Shown here: positions 23,526 through 35,600 of the stretch, piece by piece | How positions within the stretch are numbered: position 1 is the stretch's first letter | Layout: each line of letters starts with the position of its first letter | From: Nereocystis luetkeana | Lineage: Eukaryota; Sar; Phaeophyceae; Laminariales; Laminariaceae | Reading direction: 5' to 3' | Assembly: GCA_031213475.1 (NCBI GenBank) | Contig: JARUPZ010000019.1 | Coordinates: forward strand, 5,187,896-5,251,895 | DNA length: 64,000 nucleotides | Notes under the pieces: generated by a model | Seen by the model: only the letters and a program-made list of their open reading frames with translations | Database searches by the model: none | What the model was told of the DNA's origin: nothing | Position numbers and translations under genes: made by a program

Positions 23526-24545
23526 CCGCGGAGCTTTTATGTGGGTGGTCTCCCAAGACTACCTTTTCCCCGATACCACAGCCCGCAACCCACCGCAATC
23601 ACCGCGTCAACATACATTTTCGCCAGACAAATACCGCATAACGTCTGCCACAGTCGGCATGTTCTCTACGTTTCGCTTGGTCCTCGCCCCCCCCCATCCC
23701 ATTCGCTCCTCGTATATTTTCCCGCTTGCAGGGAGCCGCCAATTTCTGCCAGCGCAGCTCCTTCCTCGCTACTCTAGGTCTGTGTCCCTGGTCTTGGGAT
23801 GTGTCTGGTGCCGCTTCACATCGAGCTTTCCGTGAGCACACACGGCATCATACCATTCATGTACTGCTACACGTGCGGCGTCTTCCGTAGCGGCTGCACG
23901 CGCGGCGCTGCTGAATGCCGTGCTTGTTGCAGCGGCGGGCTGAGTGTTACGGCGAAGCGTTCAAAACAAAAAAAAACGGTTGTGGACCAAATATAATATA
24001 TTCATATAACGATTTTCAAGGAGCCCACTACTATATAATTGCCTCTACCTGCCAAAAACCCCTTCGCCGATATCTCCCCCTGTCCTCCTTCCGTCCATGC
24101 GGCCATGTGGATATCTTTACTTTTGAACAAATCAACGTATATATTTCGCTTTTTCTTGCCCGAAGGTGGAAGTTTACGCATATTCTTGGAACCAGCTCGA
24201 ATAGATTGGGAGTTTCTTTCATAAAAGGTCGTACCTGGTCAAGTCTACCAGAGGTTGTTGGTACCTCTTTTTGATAGCGACCGAAACAATGATAACCGTC
24301 TACGAGCTATACTAGAGCAGCGTGAGGGCCCAGAAGTACGGTTACGGTTAGGATCATGTTGCGCCAGTGACATGGAACACGACTCCTTTTTCTTGTCCAT
24401 CATCACTTATACACTCTGTCCCCAAATATTTAGTAGTTCCAAACATCTCTAAATACAAGGTATTAATAGCTCGATATTAGTATGAACTGCAAATGACTTG
24501 CGCATAAGAAACCGCGAAGTTGCTTCAATAGATGCTTCGACATGA
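23526..24545. other. Intergenic region
   Basis: No convincing exon on either strand. Confidence 0.4.
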
Positions 24546-24549
24546 CATG

Positions 24550-24886
24550 TGAACCGAGGGGAGGTACTTTCCAGGTCAACTCGTCGGAGGCTTTTACGTT
24601 TTACCCTCGGCGATCTTCTGGAGAAGCCGTGGTCACAGGTGTCGTCCCTTCTCCCCCCCCGGTACGTGCCTTCATGTTTACCGCGCGTGGAGTTCAGCGT
24701 TCCCACTGCTCGTCGACTTTCATCAAATGTTGCTATTAATAACTCACGCTCTCGCGCTTTCCGCTGATCAATTTTTATGGAGAAAAAGTCCTTACGAGTG
24801 TGCACTCGGTGAGACTCGAACCCACGGAAAAACGATTTTAGTGCACGCGGACTATACCTATGCCAACCCACCGGGGATGCCGGTTT
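24550..24886 (-). mobile_element. tRNA-derived SINE, family 2, copy a
   Basis: On the minus strand the head (about 24886-24800) is tRNA-like, with an A-box-like GGCATAGGTATAG and a B-box-like GGGTTCGAGTCTC near CACCGAGTGCAC. The body shares GAGCGTGAGTTA, GATGAAA(A/G)TCGACGAGCAGTGGGAACGC and GGTACGTGCC with copies at 38506 (+) and 46520 (-). The 173-residue minus frame across it is incidental. Confidence 0.75.
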
Positions 24887-25049
24887 CCTTTGCACTGCTG
24901 CTGTAACTCGGACACCAACCGATATACCTGGTACCAGGTACTGGTGAATCATCACCCCCCATCCACGCAATGACCGTCGCTGTCAAGGTCACTTTTTATC
25001 CAATACCTGGTATACGATACGTCAGGAGACATTTCAAGCGAGGGAAAAC

Positions 25050-25318
25050 ATGCGCTGCCAAGGGTGTAGGGCCGAGTGGTCCAGACAAAAATACCAGTTT
25101 ACCAGGTACAGCAGTAGCACAAGTAGTTTTGGTCTAAAGCCAAGGCATATCAGGCTGAAATATTCTCGCGATAAAAATGAAGGCACGTACCGTAGCGGGA
25201 AGGAGGTAAAAGAGCCTGCTATGTGACCCCGGATCTGAGTTACGAGTTGGAAGGAGAGAGAGAAGAAGATGTGCGAAGATAATAAATGGGATGAGCAAAA
25301 AAAAAAAAAAAAAAAAAC
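25050..25318 (+). mobile_element. tRNA-derived SINE, family 1, copy a (chimeric head)
   Basis: The tail from about 25150 (GATAAAAATGAAGGCACGTACC...GACCCCGGATCTGAGTTACG...AATGGGATGAG plus a run of about 20 A) matches the copy at 41367-41703. The head is different: GGGCCGAGTGGTCCAG resembles the A-box of Leu/Ser tRNA, and no clear B-box follows. Confidence 0.7.
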
Positions 25319-26453
25319 AAGGCGAAGTTGCTGTCTGTGAAGGGGTGAAAGTGCTGTCTCGCACACTCTTCATCGCGTTTCCCCTTTGCATGGAGTCCTA
25401 TTAATAAGGGTTAATTAAAGTAGTAATACTCGTGCAGCAGCAAGTACTCCGCGAAGCTTCAACTTTTTCGTGTAGTTGCCACGGGATCCAGAGCAAACTC
25501 ACCACGCCTGGAGCAGCAGGTAGCCCGCCTGGGCTTCCCCCTTGGCTTGGGGTCAGGAGGACAGCAGATACAAAGCCACACATGGTGCCGAGCAAGGTGC
25601 CCATCGCCTGGCATTACGAGTATTTGGTACGAACGAAGTGGAGGGAAGGCGGAACAAGGTACCTGGTATGTTATTTACCAGAGTTGCGTCGTTCGAGGCC
25701 ATTGCCAATGATTGCGCATTGTGTTCGCTCTCCGGTGCGTTCAGCCAAAGCCTGCTGCACTATGCTTCACCTGGAAAAATACTAAGCTCACTCACAGTCC
25801 TTGCCACGAATCGTGCGTCGTTTACCTGCAACCCTGCCCAGCAAGTCGGCAGCGGCGGATCGTCCATATTTCGGTCGTTGTTGCCACAGAGTGTTGCGTC
25901 GTTGTGTCGTTGCTTTTCTCGATCATTCGAGATTCCTCCGCATATCTGTCAAGGTTTACAGGTTTGCTTGCAACTACCGATCACCAACGATAGGCTGTGA
26001 TGGCGGGCTGCAGGTTGCGCTTACAGGCAAATCTGCGGAGTGAGCAAGCCAGTCACGAGTCCCGTTCGGATGGGAGAAGGAGCATTCCCTGTTCCACAGA
26101 AGTGCCCATGTTCCATGTTCCCACATGAATTGACCCACAGGAAACTTGACACTCGAAACAGTGACCCCTGACCCCAAGTTGGTTGACCTCGCAATACTAT
26201 TGAAACCTGGCGTCACCTCTCGCACGTTTAGGATTTTTTACGTAAGACAGGGGGGGTGTGATGATTAAGATTACCGCTTGCCGATGCCCCTTCACCTAGA
26301 TGGGAACCGGCACCCATCACCCAATGCGGCAGGGCCCTGAAAACCCGCGCCGCCGGCACCGGGTGCGACATGGGGTATCCTACAAATATTTGCAGAGGTC
26401 AACCCTCCTCGCGCTCTGGTGGATCTTTGTGTCACCTGGCAGTTTGTTATCAG
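25319..26453. other. Upstream of the first traced adhesin-gene exon
   Basis: Plus frames (25432-25785, 25542-26000) look partly protein-like but do not match the repeat of the downstream gene. Earlier exons, including the start codon and signal peptide, may lie here or beyond the left part of the window. Confidence 0.35.
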
Positions 26454-26686
26454 ACCCAACAAAAGCAAACAGCAGCGGCCCGTGGCCGACTCTGTTTGTC
26501 GCTGGACAAAGATACAGCGACTCAAGCACTGCCTCGGAGGACCACGGTGCGGAGTGCGACGGGCACCAACAGCTTCGACCCGCCGTGTTCCATTCCGCGG
26601 TTGGGCACATCAACTACGGTGTAGGCTTAGAGCTCGGGGCAGACATCAAGATTCCTGGAGCATGCGAGGTCAATCTTCCTATCGAT
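26454..26686 (+). CDS. Adhesin-like gene, exon 1 traced (tentative start)
   Basis: The end is good: C-E-V-N-L-P-I-D followed by the donor GTGAGT, phase 0. The preceding I-N-Y-G-V-G-L-E-L-G-A-D-I-K fits the D-L-D-Y...L-x-L-N-G part of the repeat. The start at TTATCAG is a guess, and a neighbouring frame also shows a repeat-like T-G-T-N-S-F. Confidence 0.45.
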
Positions 26687-29600
26687 GTGAGTTCGAGTAC
26701 GAGTACATACTGACGAAAAGAGTTCGTAAAAGTACCCACAAGAGGGGGGGGGGGTTACGTAGTACGTGTTCGTGGTGTTGATCCTCACAGGAGATGCGAT
26801 GGCGTGTTGCCTGCCAGTGCCAAGTTCTAAACCAAACTCCATCAAGAGAGCAGTCTATTTATTTCAGAATTCCAGGTTACCAGGTACCAGGGTATGCACG
26901 AACGTGCAACAGCGCTGTGCTATTCCGCTTTGTCCGGCCATGTGAAGGGCACGTTGTTGGTATTCACACTAAATATTCATACATTTCCGGAAGTAACGTG
27001 TACGAGTAGTGATACTTCAGCTGACTCGCATCTGGTACATATGAATTGAATTAAACAAAAAAACGAAGCTGTGAGATAACACGTCCGTCCGATTCGACGC
27101 CAATTCGAAACGAATGGTGCAAAAACAGCATTTGTACGCACCGTGCTCTGCCGTGTTGCGCCTCGCGCCTCGGCCGTGGGGTTGCGCTATGTCGCAATTT
27201 GCATTTTCGCAAGCACGATACGCTGATTGGGTACGAATATGGAGCTAAACACGGAGTTTTCCTGACCTACAGGTACCCGCTCGCGAGCTGGGAATCGATG
27301 CGTCTGCTGCCCTTCCTGTGATCGAGGTATCTTCATCCGAGTTGGATGGCAATTACGGAGTGGGAAGCGAGATCACAATTAGTGTCAGGCAAGATCAAAC
27401 ATCAAACAAGAAATATTTTTATATTAGCGTTCAACTGCGGTATAAATACCTAACTCATCGAAAGACCTCCAGCCAACCCCGAGACGCGACTGCCTCGCTC
27501 TTGTGAAATGATGAGTAAAGACTGCGATACAGGCGTACCTGAATATACCGCCGAGCAAGCACGGCCTGCGGGGACGTAATGTCCTCGTGAAGAGCACCAA
27601 CAGTACATACACCTGTACATACGTAGTCACTTCCAAGAGGCCAAGTACTCTAGAGCATTTGAGGAGGAAACAATACTATGCGCGCTTCGACACGAAAGAC
27701 CCCATGGAACAAGAAGAAATACGGTGGCCCTCAAAACGCGACATTGTATCATAGGGTTGATAAAGTCTAAACACCAGCCCCATACATGTCTTTACGTCTT
27801 CTAGGTTTTCGAGTATCGTTAGAGTGGAGGGGTCACCAACGCTGAGGCTCCGGACGGGTTGCCACGAGGACTCGTGCCGCATATCGGAGGTTCAGAGTTT
27901 TGTATGCAGGTGCGAAAAAGGATTTATCACTGACACAATGTTGCTTGGGTACACTGTTTGGTTTGGCGAATTAACCTCTGACAACGTCGAAACATGCAAT
28001 TAGTGCCCCCATCGAATGGTGCATTTTCCCGACGAACAAGATGCGCCGGTCAAGTACGTGAGAAGAGACAGCAAATCGATGATCTGGAGCATGAGGTCGG
28101 CGACGTCGCGAGGCGATACACCTGGCGGCACATCTTCGTGTGTGTCGAGCTCACGGCTGAATGAAGCGCATGAAGCAGTAGTAAGGAAGGGACCAAACCG
28201 GCACTGCGTGAGCTTCTGTACTTCTTGTTGTCTGATTCGTAGTGTCCACGTGTAATCTGCTTCTGCCTTACAAGTTAGAGGTGTGGGAATGGGTTGTGAA
28301 ACGCCGCATCTTCGGATCCATTCTCCAAATTCTACGGATGGGTTTGGTTCGTGCCTGCGTTGTCTATGAATATACGGCCCTTCAGGGTGGGCTAGTCTTA
28401 TGGTATCCCCTCTCTCCTGTTGCGGCATTTTGATTTATAGCAAGCGCCCCCTCATCGTACCTGGCAGGCGTTATCGCCTGCCTTACTGATGAATGGCTCG
28501 CCCCTTTGTTCAGAAGGCATCTGGCGAGGCAAGCAGCAACTAATGCAAGATCCTATATCGTCAAGCACCTTGTGTGCGTGACCAGAGCAGAGCCAGAGGC
28601 ACACCCGCTAGCATTAGTCGGTCCCTAGGTTCATATTGCCCTTACACTTGACACTTCCACTCGAAAGCTAACGCTTCTTCCTGTCAACTGCGTATCATTT
28701 GTGGGGCAAACATGAGCAGACTCTCCCGATCGTGTGGTTGGAGGTACGAACCCGCGCCGAGGCAGTGGTAACCGGGTCACGGTTTTGATTTTCGAGGTAG
28801 TAGCAGAGGGTTGACCTCTAGATAAGCCCCCGAGGAGAGACAACGAACGCGTGCGAAAAGAAGACGGCGCATACTGGGACATGGTATCCTCATCATGCTG
28901 GGAACGGCCGATCCTACCAAGCGACTACTGCTGTACAGTACAACTTACGTTGCACTCCGGACACGTCTCCTATGTTCCGGCAGCTCGGGCTGCTTGGTGC
29001 GCGGCCGATAGTAGACTTATCATGTATCTTCGGCCCTTTTTTCCCGGTCAAGACCCAAAGGAGGTATATGACAGCGAGTCTGTCACGCACACACAAAGAA
29101 AAGTCGAGTGCGTCGACGCTTTCACCGATTTGCAAAACCTGTTTCAGTCGCAGCAGCTGCGTGGTCCCCGCCCCCCCCGTATCGCGGGCCCGGAAGTCAT
29201 CCCGTAGCGCCATCCTTAGCGCCGCTGCTCAAAGAATCCCCCTCGGGAAACGATGAACCCCAACAAAAGAAACCAGCGCAGCTTTCTCGTCCGGTAGACC
29301 CTGTCCCCGTAGATGGTTTTGCCAGGGATTTAGCTTTGTCTCTCGTTTCCACGTGGCCGAGCGTTGCGTCAACCACCCGACTAAAAGGTGAGATGATAAT
29401 AGGTATTAATAGACGGTTTATAAGTAGCCCAAGCGGGGTATGAACTTGACAATGCCACGACTTCGCAGCACCCCGACCCGCGCTTGGACCGGAACGTAAG
29501 ATCACGTAGACCTGTTGAAACAACAGCCCCTGCAGCCACCTGCCGTCGATGCCGAATTTGGAACCACAGCTAATCCCGCGCCAGTTTCTTCCCTATCGCG

Positions 29601-32600
29601 TTGTTGGAGGTGTGAACACGCGCCGAGGCTAGTGGTAGGAGATCGCGGTCTCGGGGCACCAACCGAGGGTTACCCTCCAGATTATTTACGCCCGTAAAGC
29701 GCAGGCAACAAAGATGCGTGCACAAAGCTGGTGCATATATTGTGCATGGAACTGGCCCAATCTTATTAGTCGAGCTTGAGGGGTCTTCGTTTAATGCCAG
29801 ACCCTCTTTTCCTCGTGTTTTCGCGTGTTTTCTGGTGGTTAGGGCTACAAGGGGAGAGTTCGCTATCAGCTTCAACGGCGAGACCATACCGAACGTCGAC
29901 GCGGGTGCATCAAAGGCAAGCATGGAGTACATATAGGGCATTGAAAGGACACTCGCACCGCCACCCTGGAGCTCCTTCATCCTGACGCTCGCTTACTCGT
30001 ACTGCTCGCCTGCTTGGTTCTCCCCGTAACTGCAGCTTCCACAGCAAACATTTTGACCGTCCTGAGGTACCCCCGCCTGGTCACCGAAAACCCGACGTTC
30101 TCCGTCTCGGCGTTATATGAGTAGGAATACGAGGGTCTATGGCCATACGACTACAGCCATGCATGATATCGAGTACCCCCCCCCCTCTCCGCTATATACT
30201 ATATAGGCTGGGTTGGAGTTGGTTGGCAACGACATTGTAAGACATGCCGCTCACTACTTGAGCTAGACAACCAGGGTGCCGTTTTATTATTTTGGTGATC
30301 GGTCTCAGCTATTTGTGCCGGGCGGAACAGCCTTCACTCTGCACACGGGGAATGATCGTACCACGTAGTGTTTACTTTTTTATTTTGTTATCCTGCGGCG
30401 GATTGGTATATATAAAGCTTAGGCTCAACATTGTAAGGCATCGACGAGGCAGATACATAGTACCCCCATTGTTGTCTCTGGAAGTGGCCACGCCGGAAAA
30501 CAAATTAAATCATTGAAGCTGCTATCCATGTGCAAATCCGCCTCACAAGCGGCTCTTAGTAGGATGAAGCTCACCCTTCATGCGACTCGCCAAACACATC
30601 ACGGTGCTTCGCGCTTGGTGCACGCAATGTCAGTCTGGTCGGCGGAAACCAGAGGTGCTCCATGCCGGCATTGTAGAGATGCGAGAGTCTATGGTCATAC
30701 GACTACGGCCATGCATGATATCGAGTATACCCCCCCCTTTATTCTCCCTCCTGATCTACCACTCTCTCTCGAAGTTTACGGACCGCTTGTATACTAATAG
30801 TTAGTTAAAACGGCCCTTATGTTCAGGGAAAGAGTGATATAGTACTGAATACTACCAGGTATAGGTCTTCTTGCTCAGCGATTGTATTACGATAAAATAA
30901 TACGCTCGTTCACGTGTTTCTTCCTCTCCATTTGCACGCCGAGAAGAGAGAAATGAAGCGCATCATACAGGACTTTTCCGGCGTCGAGCGAGCGGCCGTA
31001 GAGTACCAAACGTGGTCGGCGGCTACTACTACTGCTGCTGCTGCTGCTGCCGGGGGTCTCGGAGCAACTCTCGTTCCGAGCGACAAGGGCGTGTGCTCGG
31101 ACAACGGCACGACGGTCACGGTGACCTTCGAGCGCGTCTCTCTAGAGGTGAGAAACGAAGCATATCATTGCTGTAGTTCATTCCGCAAACGTTGGGTCTC
31201 CGAATAAGGCGTACTTTGGCTGGAATCCACGCTAGTTGGTATTAACGGTTGGGTGGCGAAGTTAGTCAAACTATCTGGCGTACAAAGTAATTTTGGGCCC
31301 CAAACGGGGGACGCAAGAAGAGCATCTCCGGAGTGGGACAAGGCCTGCCGGAAGTGCAGAATTAGTCAGCCAATGGCACTTGCTCCGTCAGTAAACTACG
31401 GCGGCAGCACTAGAAAGGAGGTGCCGCTCAGGGGAAAACAGAGCCTACCTATTTCATTAATGCCAAAACTGGGTACGACTTGAAAGCGACGACGAAATGT
31501 TACTGCAGGTATCAATCAAGGAAAGCATACACTTTGAGCCGCAAAAAAGACGCCAGTCTGATACTACGAAAATGCATCCAGAGCTCAACTCCCAACCACC
31601 GCACGCAACTGACTTTTAATACGTACCTGGTAGTCAACTTATAAATATTAAGAATCGGCGGCTTAGGTACCCAGGCAACTCACAGCCCTGGAAAATACGT
31701 ACGTACTTGAGCCATCATTTGTGTTTTAGCTGTGCGATATACTTCTGTAGGCCGCGTAGCAGATGAGAGACGAGGGTATCACTCGCACACGTTCGTTCCG
31801 TTCATTCAGTGCCAATAAAGCGTATCGCAAGTGTTCTTGATGAGTTTCGGCCATTTTTTTACCTGCCACAGGGAGATGACGGTGACTTACCGATGCTCGA
31901 GCTCGACTACCTGAATGCGCCCGTGAACAGCTACACCGGCATGAGCTGGGGAGGTGACAGCCGCTTGTGGTACGGCTGGTTCAACGAAGAGGAATCCGAG
32001 CCGGAGAGAGCGGAGAAGGTGTTTTCACGCCGCGGCGATTTATGTTTTATGAGTGAAGTACTCATGGGCTATAGATATAGATAACGTAGTCTGCATAGGC
32101 CATCTCTTCACATTTACTAGTATAACAGCTGTGCTAACTCGCGGTGTATACGTAAAATAAGCGGTATACTATATATGAAATTCCGCATCATGAAGGAACT
32201 TGACCATTTATTCAATTGTTTCAGCTTCAAAAAGGGAATTCGGGCTAAGGCGACACGCTTGTGGGTTTTGTGCTTCTATATATGCCGTGTCCTAGAAAGC
32301 AATAACTAATCAATCCGCCGAAGTTTACGCGGTTGCCATCGTTTCGGGGGAACGGTTGTCTGTGTCGGTGCTTACTTATACCGCAGGACCTGTCTTTTGG
32401 GGGCTACTACAGGGACGACTTCGGGAAAGCGATAGTGGGAGATGACGGCCTTAACGGCATCGAGCTTGGACCCGCAGTGGAGAAAACGGTTGGGAGTAAA
32501 CCTACCGATCGCCTCGCCACCTACACGGGAGGCACAGGGACCGACACGTTGTCGTTCCTGTACATCGTTCAAGAGGTATGCGTTGTAAGCACGGTCAACC

Positions 32601-35600
32601 CTGTAACAAGCCAGGACAGGCGGAGAGTATTCCCGGTTATGCGATATCAGTGTGATGGTAATACTGGTATATATCCCAAGTGGACCGTGTGGCGTGTATT
32701 GTACGCTTGCATGTTTTTTGTTGAGACTACTGCGTCCCTCCTCGCTCCTCATCTAATCGATAGTCTGCCCCCTGAGGCTATCAGATGCCCACCCACCCAC
32801 CCACCTACCCACGCACCCCTACACCAGTTGGATATTCCACCGCCCCTTCTCTCATTTTTATGGTTTTTTTTATCTTTCTGGAGATCGCTCGGTCGCTCGC
32901 TTTTCCCATAATTTCATTCAAAATAGGTATCGTTCTATTATATATGTGTTCAAGAAAACTCCTTTCGTCGATATCGCTCCGAGTCGCTCTCTTTTCTGTG
33001 TTTACACTTTTAGTGTAGTAGTTACGTATCGCTGCCCCCACTCTCTTTTTCTCTTTTCTACATGTCTCATGTACCTTCAAAAACACTATTTTTTCGCGGA
33101 TGATATCCCTCGGTGGTTGAGAGAGCAGGGCGACTACTCGGCTGACCTGGACTACTACGACGAGTCTTCACTCGCGCTGCCTGCTAACGCGACAATCACC
33201 GGCGGCAACGGCGTAGCGGCGAACCTCGACCTGCCCCCCCTCGGATACGCGGCCGTGTATCGAGTGGGAAAGGGCTCCAGCCTTGGAGCCAACAAAGACC
33301 TGATCGTCGACACTTCGCCGCCAGTAGTCGTTCAGGTAACGAGGAAGAAACCTCGGTGATGCTATGTAGGGGGGGGAGGGGGTGTGTAGTCAGTATTGTG
33401 CATGGCCGTAGTCGTATGGCCAGGGGAGGGGGGGGGGGGGGGGACTCGATGTCGGCGCATATTAAAGTTGGAGAAAATGGTCTTCAGGCACCGACTGATA
33501 ACTTGGGGGGAGGGAGCAATCGACTCTCGCATAATCTAATAGTTAGAGAAAACCGCCGTTCGGGTAACGAACGACAATTCAGCGGTGTCTATTAGTAGGA
33601 AGGGGCACTCGAATTTCGCGTAATGTATACCTGGTAGAGAAGAGCAGTCGCGCTGAATGCAACACGAGACAGGCAAAGATGAGAGGGGAAAATAGAGTTC
33701 ACCGTCGTAGCGATAAGTTGGCATCACCCACGAGCCTTCTACACGTAGGGGGCGGGGGGGGGGGGCTGAGAGAAACACCCAGAATTCGCTCTCTTTTTCC
33801 ACCTGACGAAAAAGGCTGAACGTCGTGCGATGCACAACCAACGCATCCGGCACCGAGACTATTTTCTGAAAGGCGACGCAATTGACCCCGTGTCAACGAA
33901 ATCCCGGCGGGTCAAATTTCGGTGAAACAGGTTGAATCTCCCAACGAAGCTCGGGCGTACGGGACTGGCGAAGTTATTGTGATCGATGTGGTCTTCAGCC
34001 AGGAGATTGTGCTCACCGGTGAACCTACTCTGAAGCTCGAAACCGGCGTGTTTAACCAAGAGGTGACTACTGTACCTGCACACAGAGACGCTCGCCGCAA
34101 TATCTGACGGATGTTTCGACCGAAAGACGGTACTTGCTACCTACGTACTGCTCTGCGTTTGTGAAGTTGTTGTACGTTGCGCTAAGACCGCAAACCGTAC
34201 CGGTTTATCAGTCTTGCTTACCCGCCATTTCACTATTTCACCGTTGCGCTCCATCGGGGCAGTCGGTCCACCTCTGGCCATATTTCAAGGAAATACGTCT
34301 GCGGCGATTTTGGCCGCGACACTTAGAAGGAGGCTTTAACGTCGGGTTCGTTCGTTGGCAGCAATTATTTTATTCGTTCGTGTAGCAGCACGTAGTTGCT
34401 TCCCTTCACCGCTGCGCCGACGCCTGACTCATGACAGTAAACATACAAACGATATTTGACGTTTTGTAGCGGGACAATTTGTATCACCTATACGGAGGAC
34501 CCATAGCAATCATAACCCATGAGAGAGACCCGTAAGCCATTTTTTGGTCCTGATTACTGTGTTCCCTGGTAATATCAATAGTTCCCTTTCGTTATTCGGG
34601 ACCAAACTCCAGAGTAAGAGTTGGGGTCCATTTTTGCCTCTTGCCAAGAGAAAACTTCCCCCTCCCCCTCCTTTTTATTGGCGCAAAGCAAGATAAAAAC
34701 ACCCCGACGTATCCCGTCTATTTCTTTCCAGCTTGACGCGTGCTAACGGGAAGGGAAGAAGCGCCTACACTATGAATAGTACCGTATGGTTTCGGCAGCT
34801 CCTCATTCAAGGAGCTATCTAAACTCCACACAGAAGACTGACCTTGATTCAACCCCAACCACAAGAACAATCCCATGGTCTGTTCACAGGCCTAAGACGA
34901 GTGATCCTGGAAAACGAAAAAGGCATTCTGGCGATATCGGACGAGGTAGTCTGCTCCTCGGTCGGAGCCTCGCTACACAGGTGGCAGGGTGACCCCACCC
35001 CGCCCCCACCCTCTTGCACAATGTGGGCGTAGAAACAACCCTGTGGAGACGTTGAGCAATGCAGCACACCATTGTGCGTACTGAACTGAGAGGTTGCCGA
35101 GACACCTACTATAGTGGGGTTTACTAAATACACTGCTGCTCAACGTCTCCACCTTTTTTAAAATATGTCCACAATATGCGAGGGGGGGGGGGGGGGGGGG
35201 GGCGGGGGGTCCCGGCCACCATGCGACGTCAGAAATATTTCGGCCAAAAAATTGCTAAATGCTCCTGTTGTGGCAAGCGTGTCTTTCCTCGCGCTACTAC
35301 TGTAGTACCTCGCGTCGCCACTCTAGCGGCTGGCAAGTCTCGAATACCCCTGAGGTACGGCGGTGGTTTCGTATGCCTGGTATGCCTATACATGCAAAGC
35401 ACTAACTGCTGAAGCAGCAACGTTCCTTTCGAACGTTCCTTTCGCTCACCCGTTTTTTTTTAACAGGTGTCCATGCTGTCTTGGAGCAACAACACCATCA
35501 CGTTCACGTACGTGGTGCAAGACGGGGATTCGACTTCCGACCTCGACTACACATCTTCTTCGGCTCTCAGTCTCAACGGAGGTACAAAAACAATTCCGGA

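Noticed and set aside
24800-24886. Functional tRNA gene on the minus strand
   Set aside because: It is the head of a repeated SINE family with copies at 38.5 and 46.5 kb. The arms are too diverged for a clean cloverleaf.
25432-26000. 5' exons of the giant gene
   Set aside because: The frames look partly protein-like but match neither repeat nor module, and no phase-compatible splice site links them to exon 1.
28000-28428. Minus-strand coding exon (142-residue frame)
   Set aside because: The composition is plausible but there is no recognisable motif or supporting splice pair. It lies within an intron of the plus-strand gene, so it was left unassigned.
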